From Halichondria panicea (taxonomy: Eukaryota > Porifera > Demospongiae > Suberitida > Halichondriidae), in NCBI RefSeq assembly GCF_963675165.1, contig NC_087390.1, forward strand, positions 2,030,001-2,094,000: a DNA stretch of 64,000 nucleotides, read 5' to 3'. The translations under genes were made by a program, and so were the position numbers. Under the pieces are notes generated by a model. It did no database searches, was not told the DNA's origin, and worked only from the letters and a program-made list of their open reading frames with translations. Shown in pieces: positions 20,925-38,683 of the stretch (positions are counted from its first letter, which is position 1; each line of letters starts with the position of its first letter).

Positions 20925-23900
20925 CTAGTTTGTGTACTCACTGCTCCCAGCCCCCTCTTTGCTGTTGCCTTGGAGACTGTTTAACATGGACAGGAGAGCA
21001 TTAGGGCTCGTCTCAGAGTCGTTCTGTGTATAGGAAAAACAAACAAGTGGTGAAAATTAATCCAAAACGGGGGAAGAGAGGGGCTTTGCTAAATAGAGAT
21101 AAGACTGACAAATGCATGAGTACAGTACAAACAGTGTTAAGGGCAAACATACATACATGTACATGACAGTATGCACAACATATTCATAGCAACCACTCAG
21201 GCTAATGGGGCTATTATAGAGTGCCTCAATATAGGGGATAGAATGAACAGTGGAATAGTAACAAATGGTCTAATGGAGTACCCAGTATATAGCTGCCCTT
21301 GTATGGACACAAACAAACACTATACATGTGCATGTAGGTACAAACATACGACCAACTTACAGAGACGTCGTTGAGTCTGTAAGAGAGCATTGCCTGGGTT
21401 AGTGCAGTGGACAGATGAAAGGCAGCCTTAAAATCATCATCTGTCTTAATACTGGACCTGGCCTGAAAGAGGGGGATAATCATCATACACACATTAGGCT
21501 ATTGTATGCGTAGGAGTACCAGCATTCATTGCATACACAAGAACATAGACACTGTACAACATTTTCAATACTCCACAAAATCTTTTTATAGAGGTCACCC
21601 TTGATAAAACCAACAGTGGCGGTGATAAAGAAGTGGCCTGGTAATACAGGTTGAGGTTGAAACACATGCTATGGAGGCCTGGCTGTGTGTTTCAAACTTT
21701 GATTGAGACTTTTCAAGCAAAAGCAACTTAGTCTTATCGAGGGTGACCACAACAGACTGGTTTCCTCCGTACATTATATTAGTGTGACTACACCAAAAAT
21801 ATAACACTATAACCACAAGCAAATGCAACAGCCATAACGATAGACTCTACATGTTGTTCTTGGCAGTGGGAAACTTATACAACACCTTACAATCAAAACC
21901 GCTTACGCCTTCAAAATCAACATCTATAATTGTACATTGTAAGCATACAAGGTCTCACCAGTGTGTTCAAGAGAGACTTCTGTGGCTGTTCAGTGGGTGA
22001 GGGTACTCTTTGAGTGGGTGGGGGTAGTCGTTGAGGGGGCAGGTCAACTTGTGGTGGAGCCGGGCTGTTGTACATCGGCATAGTCTGTGGGTTGTGAGGA
22101 TATTGTACCCGTGGAGGAGGCCAACTATTTTGAGGGGGTGGATATTGAAACTGGTTTTGCTGTAGAGGACTCGCTTGAGTGGGTGGAGCTTCAGCAAAGG
22201 TTGGTGAAGAATATTTTGGTCCATTATACGGTGGAGAGATGGGCGGTTCACTGTAATTGTAGCGACTATTGGAGGGATAGTCACCAAACAGTTCATCATT
22301 GTAGCCACCATACGAGGAGCTTCTCTGCTTGCCGCGACCATTACCACGAGAGATAGACTCCCCCCACTGTGGACTCCTTGGCCCATAACCGTGCCCCCTG
22401 TTCCCACGTCCACTGTACTGATCTTGACGATTGTCACTGCTCCAATTGTCCGATTGGTTTCGATATTGCATTCCTCCTCTATTAGCTCCACGGCTTTTAG
22501 CCGGAAATTGTTCATGACTATCGTTGGTCCAATTATCAGAATTTTTTCGATATTGTATTCTTCCTTGATTTCCACCCATCTGGGGAATCGATCCAGAGCC
22601 GTTAAAACCACGACCTCTCCCCGAAAAGTCTCGACTATCGTGATACTGATGGGCACCCCTTTCAGAACTTTGCTGTGTAAACTTTGGAGCACCTCCTTTT
22701 CCTCTCTTCATGCCACGCCCCCTTGGATGACTAGATCCCCTTTGAGCAGGAGTCACAAAATCACTCTTGCCTGTATGAAAATAAAGACTCAAGTTAAATA
22801 GTGTGTGTCCCTGCATGGTGTGTGCGTGCGTGTGTGTGAGGGGGAGGAGAGGGTGGGTAGGTGGGTGGGTGATGTTAACAGATAGTTTCTAATAGCAGCA
22901 GTGTGTATGTAAGCCCACATACTTTGACTTTTCAGAATTCTTCTCCGAATGAGCTCGATTTTCTTCCCCTCTCTGGCCTCGATCTCAGTGGCTACGTCTC
23001 TGAGGTGATTGTTGAAGTCTCCTTTGGTGGAGCTAGTCTCACCGACCTTCAGGGCAGCATCATACTTGTCAGGGTAATCGCTTTTCTGAATAGAGAGGAG
23101 GAGGGTGGGTAATGTTAGTCTCTTAGAGTGGGTACTATACATGTACAATATAGATATAAGTATTTGACGATGCAGACAACTAAAAAGCAAGTCTCATTTT
23201 CGACCGTTAACGATCTTTTGGGTATTCTGACAAACGCATAGGAGTCTATTTAGGTACAAGTGACATAGCTCAAAATGGGAGAAAAAGAACAAAGAAGGAT
23301 ATGAAGATACTGTTGTACCACTGCTGAAGCTAACTGCCAGAGAAGCTCAATGAGCCAAGATTCACAATCTTTGAACTTCACTTACTAACTACCTGAATAC
23401 TTATTTCGACTATGTGGGAAAGTAGATTCCGACACTTAGGAATCTGTGCACTTGCAGTTGTGCGCCAGTACTTCAATTGCATGAAGATCTGATACACATG
23501 TGACTGTGCAAGCACGAGAGAATTTGATCATTGCAACTATTACAATAAGAGAGGCTCACAATAGTATGCCTCACCACACAGCACATGTACACGCATGTAC
23601 ATCCATAAGCCAGCTATATACATGTACATGTACATAAAAAGCCAACAAATACTCAAATAATCTGATACTACATGTGGGGTTGCATTTGTTGCAATTCGGG
23701 TGATGATCATTATATACAATCATCACCCGAACAAAGTACAAGCAGATGACTACTGCTTATCACAATTAACGCTCACCAGCACATTGACTCGATGTGCCGA
23801 GGAGGTGAAGTGAAGATGAAAGTTGTTCGCATCCACGGCTACATTGCACAGAGTGCATATGTAACCCGGATTGGTGTCTTCAGGTCTACCCGTTTCTACG

Positions 23901-26900
23901 GCATGTTGTAAACCTGCAACAGTATCATACAGTACATAATTGGGACAGTTAATTAATCATAAGATTGTATTATAGCAAAATAGAAGCTCTTCAAATTCTC
24001 AGTAGGTTAAGAAATACCCTACTAAGTAACTAATGGACATAACTAATTGCCGTCTTGGTCTTAGACCCCCCTCGTAAAATATGAACAACATTGAAACACA
24101 AGCTTCTAGCTGAGTGAGAGAGAGTGCTACCATGAAAGGGCATGTAGCAGGCAACCGCTCAGTGCTATAGTTTTAAAGAACCCCAAGAACGAAATGCTAA
24201 ACAATTCATAAGTGGTGGTTTCAGGATACACACGGAAAGACTAACAAACACATGTTGACTGTTGTCAGTGTACAAAACTTCAGTGGCAGATGCTTATTGT
24301 TGTCCTTAAAGCACACTTTCATTTTTAATCTACACACAATGATTGCTCTTGCAAGTTGTGCGTAGATCTATACAAACTTGAATGACAGCATTCTTCATAC
24401 AATAGTCCCTCCAGTGAGGTACCAGTCACCTATGGAACATGTACATTTACAGGGATGTGCCCACACTTGGCGGTGGTGGTTGGTACATTGTAGTAACCAC
24501 TTCTAGACAACGGCACTAAACAAAATCTTAGGCCAAGTTTACTACTGTACATGAAGGAGGCAAATTTGTGGGCTGAATTGAGATTGCATGATGATTGAAA
24601 TAGTCATCACTTCGAAAACACTGGGCACATCACTGCATGTACATCTACAATCATGTACTCTTAATTAGTACACCCCCATCCTATAGAGCCTCAAATCTGA
24701 TGGGTACAGACTTGAAGACCAACCCCAAAAAATCAAGTAATAGAACTCCCTTAGAGCTATTAATATGTGTCCTTTCTTTTTAGAATTGGATCATCCAAAC
24801 CCACGTTACGAGTGCTCAAAGTGAGCTCCCTCCCACTCACCAATGAATGGCCCCTTGAGGGTAAAGAAGCCGGTCATAGTATTGGAGAGACCCAGAGTGA
24901 TGCCGTTACCCTCGGAGATCACGTCCTTGCGTAGCAGCTGCTCGAGGTCCTCCCCAATGGTTGTGACTTTCAAATCTTTTCAGGGGAAAAATAGACATAA
25001 TAATATTGAATTATTGACTTCTGTGTTCATTTGTAGTCACAGTCTCTATGTGTACATGAAAGCATACTGGTGTACAGAACACGCTGAATGCACGTAGGCC
25101 AGTATTTCAAGTATGTATGTATGTATACACAATTATTGGGTCAGTTGCTTTAATAGTAGAAACTTACGTTTGCCCATCATGAAGTAGCCCATGTTCTATA
25201 AAGGAGAAGATGACACACAGTGAAACTTATTTATTGCATGTGGTCAGGCAAACCAACAATAGTTGTATTAAAGACGTGGCCTGGCCTGTTTACACGTGTG
25301 TAAACAGGCCCTAAGCCTCTATTGCATGTGCTTTATATTAACGTGTATGTTAATGCGACTGTATTCAGGGCTACATTGGGGGGGGGGGCGATGGGCACAG
25401 TTTCGCCTCCCCCCCCCCTAGCAGATTCATTTGTACTGCTATAATTCTGTTGACTTCGCCCCTCCTACATTTTTAAATTGCCCAATTCGCCCCCCTGATT
25501 CAAAATCCTGGATGCAGCCCTGGTATTATAGAGAGAGAGCGTGAGTGACCTGATTACAAATGATCACACAAACTCATTGATATATGACATGTAGTAGTGC
25601 CTGAAAATACATGTACGGCTAGGCAGCACCTGACCTTGACATGCTTCCTCCCCTTCAAGTGGTTCTGGAAGATATCATCACAGGAGCACGCACATTGACA
25701 CACCTGCAGGAGAGGGGGTGGGTGATTACAGTAGAGCACAAACGATGCAGAAGCAGGCCATGGCACTATTTAAATATTAGGTTAACTTGTAAGAGTAGAT
25801 CTCTACTCTCCACTTGAACGGAAGAAGTAATGTAGAGGCTAACGAAATTACTTGTACATATACATGTACGAAGGGTTAATTTCAGGGGAACATTTTGCCC
25901 CCCCTCCCTAAAATTTGCTTTTGGAAATTTCCTGGGACATTAGATCAACGGTGGTACTAAAGTTATGATGTTCAATTAACTACAACCCCCTCCCCAAATA
26001 ATATTTTAATCAATGGTTGTGAACTCTTTTAGTTCCCATAACTTGATTTCTGTGGATCCAATAAATTATATAAATGATTTTATGAGACTTTTCAACTGGT
26101 GTCATGAACTTGTCATCAAAGTTCATATTTGAGAGATATAGATCTATTTGCCGATTTGGCCAGACCATGGATCCAAGGCCGAAAAATGACAAATTATGGG
26201 CCCGCCGACATTTTGGATTTAAACACACCATTTGAAAGGTTTTAAGCGTTGATACATTGGAAATAAACCCTACAGTGAAGCGTGTCTCTAGCGGTTACGC
26301 TTGGGTATATCAAATAGTGGCTGTAATAAAGAGGTCACCTGCTAACACAGGTTGAAACACATGCTATCCAAACCCTAGGTATCAAAAGGTGACCTGTATA
26401 GATTGTAAAATAATGGTGACCACAATAGATAGTTCGTTAGGTTTCACTGTAAAGATAAACTGATTATCACAACTCACTTCACAATATTTGTTGGCATTCG
26501 GCTTGTCTCTGTTGATACTGATTATCCTACGGAGGTGCTCGATGGCCACTGTGTGACGTTCCAGTTGCTGCAGGGGATGGTGTAGTGTAGTTGTGTGAGG
26601 ATAGTGTAGTGTGTGAGGATAAGTGTCACTGTGATAAGAATGATACTAACATCTCAAACCAGAGGAGTGATGGTCAGGATCAAAAGGTCCTTAATTAAAA
26701 TCTGCTTGGAGGACTTAATTTGCATTCCATCAATCTACTCCTCCTTTGGTATCCCAACGGATTAGAGGTACCAAAGGAAAAATTAGACAATCAGAATACC
26801 CTCCTGAAGCAAATTTCAATTAAGACCTTTTGACGCTGTGTCTGATCTCAAGCAGTATGTCTTGAAACAATTACCTCTCTCAAAAGTATAAAATGTACAA

Positions 26901-28245
26901 GTACAGTACTGTACAACGAGTCTACGGTTACGTAATCAATAGCTAACAATTTAAGTTATGTGCATGTAATTGCAGCCATAGTGAGTGTACACTGTAATGG
27001 TTAAATTATCAGCTATAATTATGTATAAGTAAGAGTGCACGTTCTTCATCCATAACTAACAAGCATGAGGCCATTAATTATCACTACCCTCTACAGGGTG
27101 TCATACAGGGGGATATCCCCCCTCTAGCTCCAACCCCCCCCTAAAATATGAATTCAGGTACAGTAGTTGCATGACTAAGTGCCCATAGCTTGAAATTTTA
27201 CATACTACAACCGGGTATTGAATAACAGTTGACCTTTTTTTAAGCAACATTTTCTAGTTACTTTTCTTATTTCCCCTCTCTACTTCAAAATCCTGTATGA
27301 CACCCTGCTCTATAATACGCTCGTCCCTCCACCCACTCACTGAGACACTGCTGAGTCGTGTGTGACACAGAGTACAGTAATAGTCGTCCTCAGTACCACG
27401 TGGGCCGACGTAACTGAGTACTTCTTTGTTTACTTTATCCAGGTCCTCTTTGGGTACCAATGTGGGCAAGTCGAGCTGTGATCATGTGTGTGTGTGTGTG
27501 TGGGGGGGGGGGTTGATCGTCAATATCAAAAGAAAAATGTTAATTGTACATGATTGTACTATAAATGTAATAGTTGTACATTGACTGAACGTTGCACAGT
27601 TGTACATTGTATTTCGTGGCAGTATGGTGGTGAGTGTATACGCTCTGAGATGGGCTATCAGTTAGGGTAACCACGGGCACACATGATGAACAATGAATGG
27701 AACACAAAGGGGTGTACACTATTGATCATAACATCGCTTCTTTGTCCTGTTCACTCAATAATTATGCCAATGGATTGGTGTCTGTGTCTAGATAAAGACA
27801 TACATACGAGTACAACCACATACCCTGAGTTTCTTTTGTCTTGGAGCTCCTCCATTCCACAGATTGTTCTCCTCCGGATCGCCATGGTATTGAGATCCAG
27901 AACCTAGATAGTACCGTGTGTGTGTGTGTGTGTGTGTGTCCGTGCGTGCGTGTGTGTATCTGTTGGGTACCTGTGACAACTTTCGACAAAGAACTACATG
28001 TACAGGATATAAATCGACCAAACAAAGACTATTCTATAACTGTAAATGCAAGTGTTACAAACAATGAGGTGTAAGAAGTTGTTCGTACACTATCGTTGGT
28101 ACTAACCTGTTGTACTCACTCCAACAGAACCAATTTCAGGCACGCCATTAGCTGGTGGAGCTTTCCTCTTGCCTAGGGCAGACTCAGGTTGGTTAGCTCC
28201 TAGACTACCTGGGAAACCCTGCATGGGATTCCTTGTGCTCTCCAT
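20925..28245 (-). CDS. U1/matrin-type C2H2 zinc-finger protein with RG/PQ-rich tail
   Basis: Twelve exons, 662 residues: 28107-28245, 27824-27903, 27341-27475, 26478-26567, 25635-25703, 25168-25195 (a 28-base microexon), 24841-24975, 23777-23913, 22923-23085, 21959-22770, 21361-21462, 20925-21023. Frames join cleanly. Three C-x2-C...H-x5-H fingers of the U1/dsRNA-binding type are visible: YYCTLCHTRLSSVSQLERH, YCEVCQCACSCDDIFQNH(LKGRKH) and YICTLCNVAVDANNFHLH (..SSAH). Between fingers 2 and 3 are NMGYFMMGK and a conserved-looking LGLSNTMTGFFTLKGPF segment. After a helical KKIELIRRRILK region comes a 270-residue RG/RGG-rich (RGRGMKRGKGG, GRGRGFNG) then P/Q/Y-rich low-complexity tail. Likely an RNA-binding nuclear protein. 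I do not recognise a specific orthologue. The stop at 20925 assumes no splice at an internal GTGAGT. Confidence 0.78.
23694..23732. repeat. Short perfect palindrome in a zinc-finger gene intron
   Basis: Arms TTCGGGTGATGAT and ATCATCACCCGAA (13 bases) around an 11-base AT-rich spacer. It could be a small fold-back insertion or an RNA hairpin in the pre-mRNA. It is 45 bases 3' (in transcript sense) of the finger-3 exon. Confidence 0.6.
25378..25428. repeat. G-run/C-run hairpin
   Basis: A run of at least ten G, a short spacer with GGGCACAGTTTCGCC, then a run of at least ten C. A similar unit occurs at 9434-9473 after a CAGGGCTTCAT-like phrase. Both suggest a dispersed fold-back repeat. Confidence 0.55.
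26673..26845. repeat. Imperfect fold-back element
   Basis: Left arm TCAAAAGGTCCTTAATTAAA...CCTTTGGTA and right arm TACCAAAGG...TTTCAATTAAGACCTTTTGA form about 70-base imperfect inverted arms around a roughly 12-base centre. It lies in the intron between the finger-1 and finger-2 exons and has no coding capacity. Confidence 0.6.
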
Positions 28246-28451
28246 TATTTAGTATGGCTGCTAGAAAGGGACCACAATGGGGCTCCAGTGGCTCCAAATG
28301 TCTACTTGCTTGAGTCTCTTCGATCGTCTTGTTTACTTATTCACAGCTAGCTATATGTTATGTACAAGAACATGGCTGCCACGTGGGCAAGCCATATAAA
28401 CAATGGTTGTCTTGGCAATAATAATTTACATTGTGAGACTGAGCTGACACA
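28246..28451. promoter_or_regulatory. Divergent promoter between zinc-finger gene and MORN1
   Basis: Only 206 bases separate the two start codons, facing away from each other. No TATA box is evident. A bidirectional promoter is inferred from geometry alone. Confidence 0.5.
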
Positions 28452-32846
<4,395 letters not shown>

Positions 32847-33030
32847 GCTGAGTATAAACTCCTATTGTTACATGTACTGTATACCGTTTAAAGAAAATTA
32901 ATTTTGCAGTTGTGAGTGTCTACTGCACATGCGTGGACATGCGCAGTGTTAGCTATTGGGCAGAACCACGTGTTGTGTATTGTAAAGGGTCGTCAGAAGT
33001 TATAGATTCTGCTACAAGATAAGAAGAAAG
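32847..33030. promoter_or_regulatory. Compact promoter of the eEF1B gene
   Basis: 184 bases between the MORN1 stop and the eEF1B ATG. It contains CTGCACATGCGTGGACATGC then GCAG, i.e. two NRF1-like CATGCG(C/T) cores. Assignment as a promoter is by position; the NRF1 likeness is tentative. Confidence 0.4.
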
Positions 33031-36000
33031 ATGGGATTTGGTGATCTGAAAACTGATGGTGGGCTGCAGGGCCTCAATGACTTCCTAGCAGACAAGAGCT
33101 ATGTTGATGGGTAATTTCCAATACTGAATAACACTAACTATAGTTAATCATCAGATCTGCACTTATCACCTAGTTTGTCCCTGTTGCTCTGTACTATACT
33201 GTATATTAAACTGTATAATCATGTATACATTTTACGTAGTTCATATAGTATACTCAGGTGTTCTTTCTCGGAACTTCCTGTTAGTATGATCTTAATTTCT
33301 GACCCATCACATTATGCACCTTGTCTAAATGTAAGTCATACTGTAAAGCAGCATCGATTATTATTATTATTATAATTATGGTCCAAGAAACCATAGCTGC
33401 CCGGCAAAAGAGAATAATGTATGAAAGTATCTCTTCCCTAGCTTCTATCCATATCCCCGGCCCCCTGAATTAAAGCACTACTTGCCGCTTGGAAAATTCA
33501 ACCATAATTATAGATTTATGTGTTATTTTCCCCCAGTCTCGCAAATCTAAGTGTCTGCTTTATATTTTATAATGATATTTGCGACCCTTCCCCTTCCAGG
33601 TGGGTGCCATCCCAGGCTGACGTGGCAGTGTTTGAGGCTATGGGGAATGCTCCCGGTGGCAAGTTTATCAATGCTCTCCGATGGTTCAACCAAATCAACT
33701 CGTACTCCAGTGACGAGAGATTGACGTAAGTTTGATAGATGCCTGTTTTGCGAACATTAAACATGCACGTTGATCACTTCGCAATAATCTTGCTAAAACC
33801 TAAACTGGTACTGTTCTTTAAGTTCTTGCTTTAACATCAAAATTTGCCACTATTAAAGCTAGTACTTTTTGTGTGAAAGCTATCCATGCTGTATACGTAG
33901 CGCATGGCATCTAGGTGAGTAGACTCAGATATTACAAACAGCAAACTAGAGCACTGAAGTGCTAACCCTCGGCTGTCGACATAAATATAAAAACCAGAGG
34001 AGAAGAGTGTTCAGTTATACAATAATAAACCAAGCACAATTCTACTTTTAGTAGAGACCGGTAAAGGATCACTTCAGCTGCAAATAGATCTACCTCGAAT
34101 AAAAGTCGCATGTAGAGCTAGCCAACGTGCTTCTTAGCTTTTGCTCGATCAAAATCCGCCATTATTAAAAGTAATAACTTGTTGTTTGAAGGCTATCCAT
34201 GCTGTAAACACAGTGCTATGGCATCCAAGTAACCAGATTCAGAAATTACAAACGCGCTGCGTTTACAGCATGGATAGACTTCACACAACAAGTAAATGGA
34301 AGATTTTGATATTAAAGCTTCGTTGTCGAATAAAAGCGAGCTTATTGTGTCTAATGGCTACTTCTCAAAGACCCCTCCAACACAACACTTGATAAACACA
34401 TAGGTATCATTTAGAAATGATAATCTTGATTTTCGTGAAGTAGCTAGAGGTACACAGAGCCTCTGTGTCAGAGGCTTTTTCATGCTTGTGTTCCTATAGC
34501 ACCTATGATATAGCTAAGGTTGTGTTACTTAGTAGTGTGCTATGTCCCAAATGGCCACACAAATGAGGTGAAGTTATGTTTAGCAGTAGAACTGCTCGTA
34601 GACTTTTTTACAGACGGCAAAAACAATTCTCATGAATTACTCATGTTTAGACTCCCACGTTAGAAGTAAGCCTCTTGGCGAAACATGGATGGTACCGGAA
34701 GTGCACTCCGTTGCCAATCCCTTTCTCTTCAATGTATGGTAATATCATCCCAGGATGTGGTCAATATAGCTGGATGATATCATAGATTGAAGATTGGAAA
34801 CGAAGGTACCCCCCTCCCTGAGTAACATCTGTGCTACGCTGCGGTTTAATCGAGGCCATCACACCAATCTAGTAGGCCTAATAAACGTCTCTCTCGAATT
34901 GCAGCCTCCCCTGCCAGCAAAAGGAAATATTTAGTAGCCGCGACCTCTGATCAAGCATACATGTTTTTATTTTTCTACCCGACACTGGTGAGATTATCCC
35001 TTTGCCCTCTCCCTCCTCAGTTGGCCTGGCGTGATGAAGCCCGTGGGAGAGTATGGACCATCTGGAAGTGGCGCCAGCAAGCCAGGTGCCAAAGACGATG
35101 ACGATGATTTTGACCTGTTTGGATCTGATGAATCTGAGGTGGTTTGAATAGAGTACTGTATTGTGATTTACACAATTGTTGTTGGTGATTGGTCTGTCTC
35201 TCATATTGCAACTCAGTGTGATCACCTTTCACTGTTGTGTCCCTCCCTCTATGGTGTGTAATCAATGACAAAATTAGCCAGGCAGGGGTTTTTTCAGTGC
35301 AGGTTAGAAGGTTAATTTTCACAACAATAATTATGTTTGCTTTCATAATTATGGCTAAAAAAAACATTGTTCCGTGAGAAATACATCCCCAATTTGAACC
35401 AATGGGTATCTGTGGCACCCCTGACCATGCCTCGTAGTGAATTGAGTACTGTCGTTCTCGAGGGGTGTATTAAGTTATAGTTATAACACGGGCACAAGGG
35501 ATGTATGCACTGAAGCACGAAGGCGTAAGCCCCGAGGGCTGAGTGCAATATATGCCATGCATGCATGTGTTATAACTAGTTTATATCCCGAGGGCATAGC
35601 AACATAACACTGTCTTAGTAACACAATATAAACTGCACAAAAAGATAACAAAGACAACTCTAGACACAGCTCCATCTCTTCTTTCTTCTAGACGCCAGTA
35701 TATGCAGCGTATTAGATTGGCATGACCAACGAATGGCTTGACACAAAATCCAATGCTGAAAGCACTGCAAAACAGCACTGCAAAACAGCCCCACCCCCAC
35801 TACTGCTGCAAAGAAACAACCCCACCCTACTTACTGCTGCGAAGAAACAGCCCCACCCCACTACTCAGTGTATTTTAAACTGCTGCTCGAACAGCCCTCC
35901 ACTATCCTCGGCATCACAACCAAGCCAAAGAAGCTCGCCTCTACACTGCTGCAAAACAGCTCAAGCCCCAGCAAAAAGAGCCGCTTCTAGTGCTATGGTG

Positions 36001-38683
36001 AAGCAGAATTGACATGCATCACAAAGTCGAGGACTAGGTCTAGGAACACAGAATCTTCCACAAAATGAACCTTGGACAATTTTAAAACCTGCATGGTCGC
36101 AAAGAAACTCCAGTAGTGCTGAACATTCCTGCATGGCTGGACTTACTTTGATATATACTTGTTATTTCTCATGATACAATAATTGTCTGCTTAATTTAAT
36201 TGTCTGTCTAATGCCAGAGGGGAGTTTGTGGTTAGTGCGTTATGACTTTGCGGTCAGTGCATTATGACTTTCAGCAGTGCATTATGCTGCATATTGCACT
36301 TGGCAACAACGTAGCAACGGGATATAATATCTTATAGTAAACGAGCGTCTGCAAGGCCCCTTATTTTGCATGCTCTGGGATTGATTCTGATGCAATCTAG
36401 GCAGGTATATTTATATTTTACAATCAAAAAGTTGATACTTCTTGGCTAAAAAAATATCAGCAAGCATATAGTGTTAAATAAAGGGGGGTTGCAGCCAGCC
36501 CCTGGTTCCTACACCACGTACTGGACTAGATATTGGAGTGCAAAGTATATAGGCATGTTTTTTATTGTTTAATTTGTGAGGGTAGTTTCTTAGTGTGTGT
36601 GTGTGTGTGTGTGGGGTATGATTTTCTGAGGGCATTGTTCCCTCCCTAGTGGCTGTCACCTTCTGAGGGTCACTTTCTGCACTGTAAAAAGCATTTTCGG
36701 GTCCAATTTTGCTCGGACCATCTAAATTTACTGGCTAATTTTGTCGTCGAGTACACACCATACCTCTTTGCAGGATGAAGCTGAAGCCGAGCGGGTGAAG
36801 CAGCAAAGGTTGTCAGAGTATGCCGAGAAGAAGTCCAAGAGTGAGTGGTGTGTGTACTGCATGTTTGTAGCATCTTCATTTGGTTGGTGTAATATATGTA
36901 CTTGTAGTAATGTTTGCATTGTAGATATAGTTTGTTTTGAAGATATGTATTTAAAGATTTCGTTTACTATTCTTCACAGAGAAGGTGATTATTGCCAAGT
37001 CCAACATTATCCTGGATGTCAAACCTTGGGATGACGAAACTGGTACGTTGTATTTACAGCACATAACTTCTTAATTTCCAGCATTAATGGTTAATTAGTC
37101 ACTTTTTACTGGGTGTGGTCAGTCATTAGCAAGTACTACACGGGTCACAGACTGGGCATGTTATAAATTGCTGAAAGAGATGATGTCTCGGGAAACACTT
37201 ATTTTGACCGAGTTACCTGGCAAAATAGCGGGCGTAACGCGGATAGTTTTCGGGGTTTTACTGCAGATTCAATGTAAGATGATCACGCGAACTGCTTCCG
37301 TTACCAATTCCCCTTACTCTTCTATCTATGTTCCCAGACATGGGAGTCATTGAAGCCAAGGTGAGAACCATTGAAGCTGACGGACTGCTGTGGGGAGCCT
37401 CCAAACTTGTGCCTCTCGCCTACGGAATCAAGAAGTTGCAAATTTCTTGTGTTGTCGAAGACGACAAGGTAATTTGTGCATTATCAGCATTATTTTGGCA
37501 GAAAGTTACATTATAGTTACTTTCAGTGTGCTACAATGTCTATGTGGCACACATAATTGGTACCTTGAGTTATACATGATAAGGCTACTAATTGCACAGG
37601 GCGTACAGTTATACAGTAGACTCTCGCTATTCCGGCTCTCTGAAGTACGGCCACCTCGATATATCGGCCATTTGGCTTGGCACGGAATGCTAGCTACAGT
37701 GGAACCTCCATAAAACGGACACCATTGGGGAACAGCCTTTTGGCCGTTATAGAGAGAGAGGCGGTCTTCCTTGGGAGGTTTCGATTGCCAGCTATGTATT
37801 TTCTATGTGTTATTTCTTGCTGCAATTGAATCTTGGGGCTTTGCTAACTGCTTCTTTAGCTCATACAAGCTTTAATTAGGCTGTAGAGACAAGCTACAGC
37901 CAGGTTTTCACGATTGTGCAAAATAATGCTATCTCAGCAATAATTTTCTGCTAATTCTGGGTGTGGTTGTCTGTTCTGGGAGGTTATTTTCCATTGCTAA
38001 AGCTAGTTGGGGACTAGAATGCTGCTCGTTATACGGAGTAGAGAGGTGGTCGCTCCTGAGAGGTTGCTGAAGTCATTGTAGTTTCAATCCGGACCTGAGC
38101 TCTTGGCCATTATATAGCGTGTGGTTGCTCTTTGGAGGTGGTCGTTAATGGAGGTTCCACTGTATATGTTTACTGCACAAAACTCACCCTGAAGTACGGC
38201 CACTCGCTATTCCGTTTACCAGTGCTGGCTGTCCCAAACAAGGTTTTCAATGTAATTTTATACGTATATTACGGCCGGATATGACGTTTTGGGTGTGGTT
38301 TAGCAAATAAAATTGAATTACACTTAAATAGAGAACAGAATGATTCATTCTCGAGACAAGAACCGTAAAAGTAGTTATTAGATTTGAGGTAAGGTCGGTT
38401 TAAGCCGCGGCTATTTCCTGAGCTACAGCCACCTCACTATTCCGGCCAAGCTGCATGGTCCCAAGGGTGACGGGATTAACGAGAGTCTACTGTATATACT
38501 TAAAGTTAGCATTTGCACTCTTAGCCACTCTTTTGTGTGTTTTACATGGTCATGTACATTGTATGTGAATGAAGGCCAAAAATGTTTATTCTGCAGATTG
38601 GTACTGACTTCCTTGAAGAGAGTATCACAGCGTTCGAGGACGTCGTTCAATCCGTCGACATTGCTGCCTTCAATAAAGTATAG
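33031..38683 (+). CDS. EEF1B2: Translation elongation factor 1-beta
   Basis: Seven exons, 223 residues, against about 225 in vertebrates: 33031-33110, 33600-33725, 35021-35138, 36774-36840, 36980-37042, 37338-37468, 38597-38683. Guanine-nucleotide exchange subunit that reloads eEF1A with GTP in the cytosol. It starts [22 protein letters not shown] (GST-C-like N-terminal domain with [12 protein letters not shown]). It continues with the acidic linker [15 protein letters not shown], the EEF1-beta signature, a Lys-rich helix and the exchange domain ([46 protein letters not shown]). It ends [16 protein letters not shown]. Introns carry nested MITEs (37614-38492), fold-back repeats (33826-34330) and a low-complexity CTGC-rich patch (35740-36000). 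All splice joints preserve frame and identity is essentially certain. Confidence 0.95.
33826..34330. repeat. Fold-back repeat pair in eEF1B intron 2
   Basis: GGCTATCCATGCTGTAAAC (34191-34210 area) reappears inverted as GTTTACAGCATGGATAG (about 34259-34275), each flanked by ACTTGTTG/CAACAAGT. A direct relative, GCTATCCATGCTGTA with GTGTGAAA, lies at about 33876-33895. These are diverged copies of one small inverted-repeat element. Confidence 0.5.
35740..36010. repeat. Low-complexity CTGC/CCAC-rich tract in eEF1B intron 3
   Basis: Irregular repeats of ACTGCTGC, AAACAGCC and CCACCCCACTAC. It contains an open frame starting at 35722, but composition and position within an intron argue against a gene. 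Confidence 0.5.
37614..38492. mobile_element. Pogo/Tigger-like MITE (outer element)
   Basis: Ends CAGTAGACTCTCGCTATTCC and (inverted) CGAGAGTCTACTG, flanked on both sides by TA, the Tc1/mariner-pogo target duplication. The interior repeats AAGTACGGCCAC...TATTCCG motifs. It is non-autonomous, inserted in eEF1B intron 6, and interrupted by a second element at 37697-38162. Confidence 0.75.
37697..38162. mobile_element. Pogo/Tigger-like MITE nested in the previous one
   Basis: Ends CAGTGGAACCTCCATAAAAC and (inverted) TTAATGGAGGTTCCACTG with TA at both flanks. It sits inside the CAGTAGACTCTCG element, so it inserted later. Single or diverged relatives occur at 38879 (one end) and 46655-47692. Confidence 0.75.

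Noticed and set aside
21967-22801. Several long frames on both strands over the RGG exon (e.g. 22391-22801 +)
   Set aside because: They are shadows of the compositionally biased RG/PQ-rich exon 21959-22770 of the zinc-finger gene.
35722-36012. Open frame of 96 codons, Pro/Ser/Cys-rich
   Set aside because: It lies in eEF1B intron 3, is built from CTGC/CCAC repeats, and has no domain or splice context.
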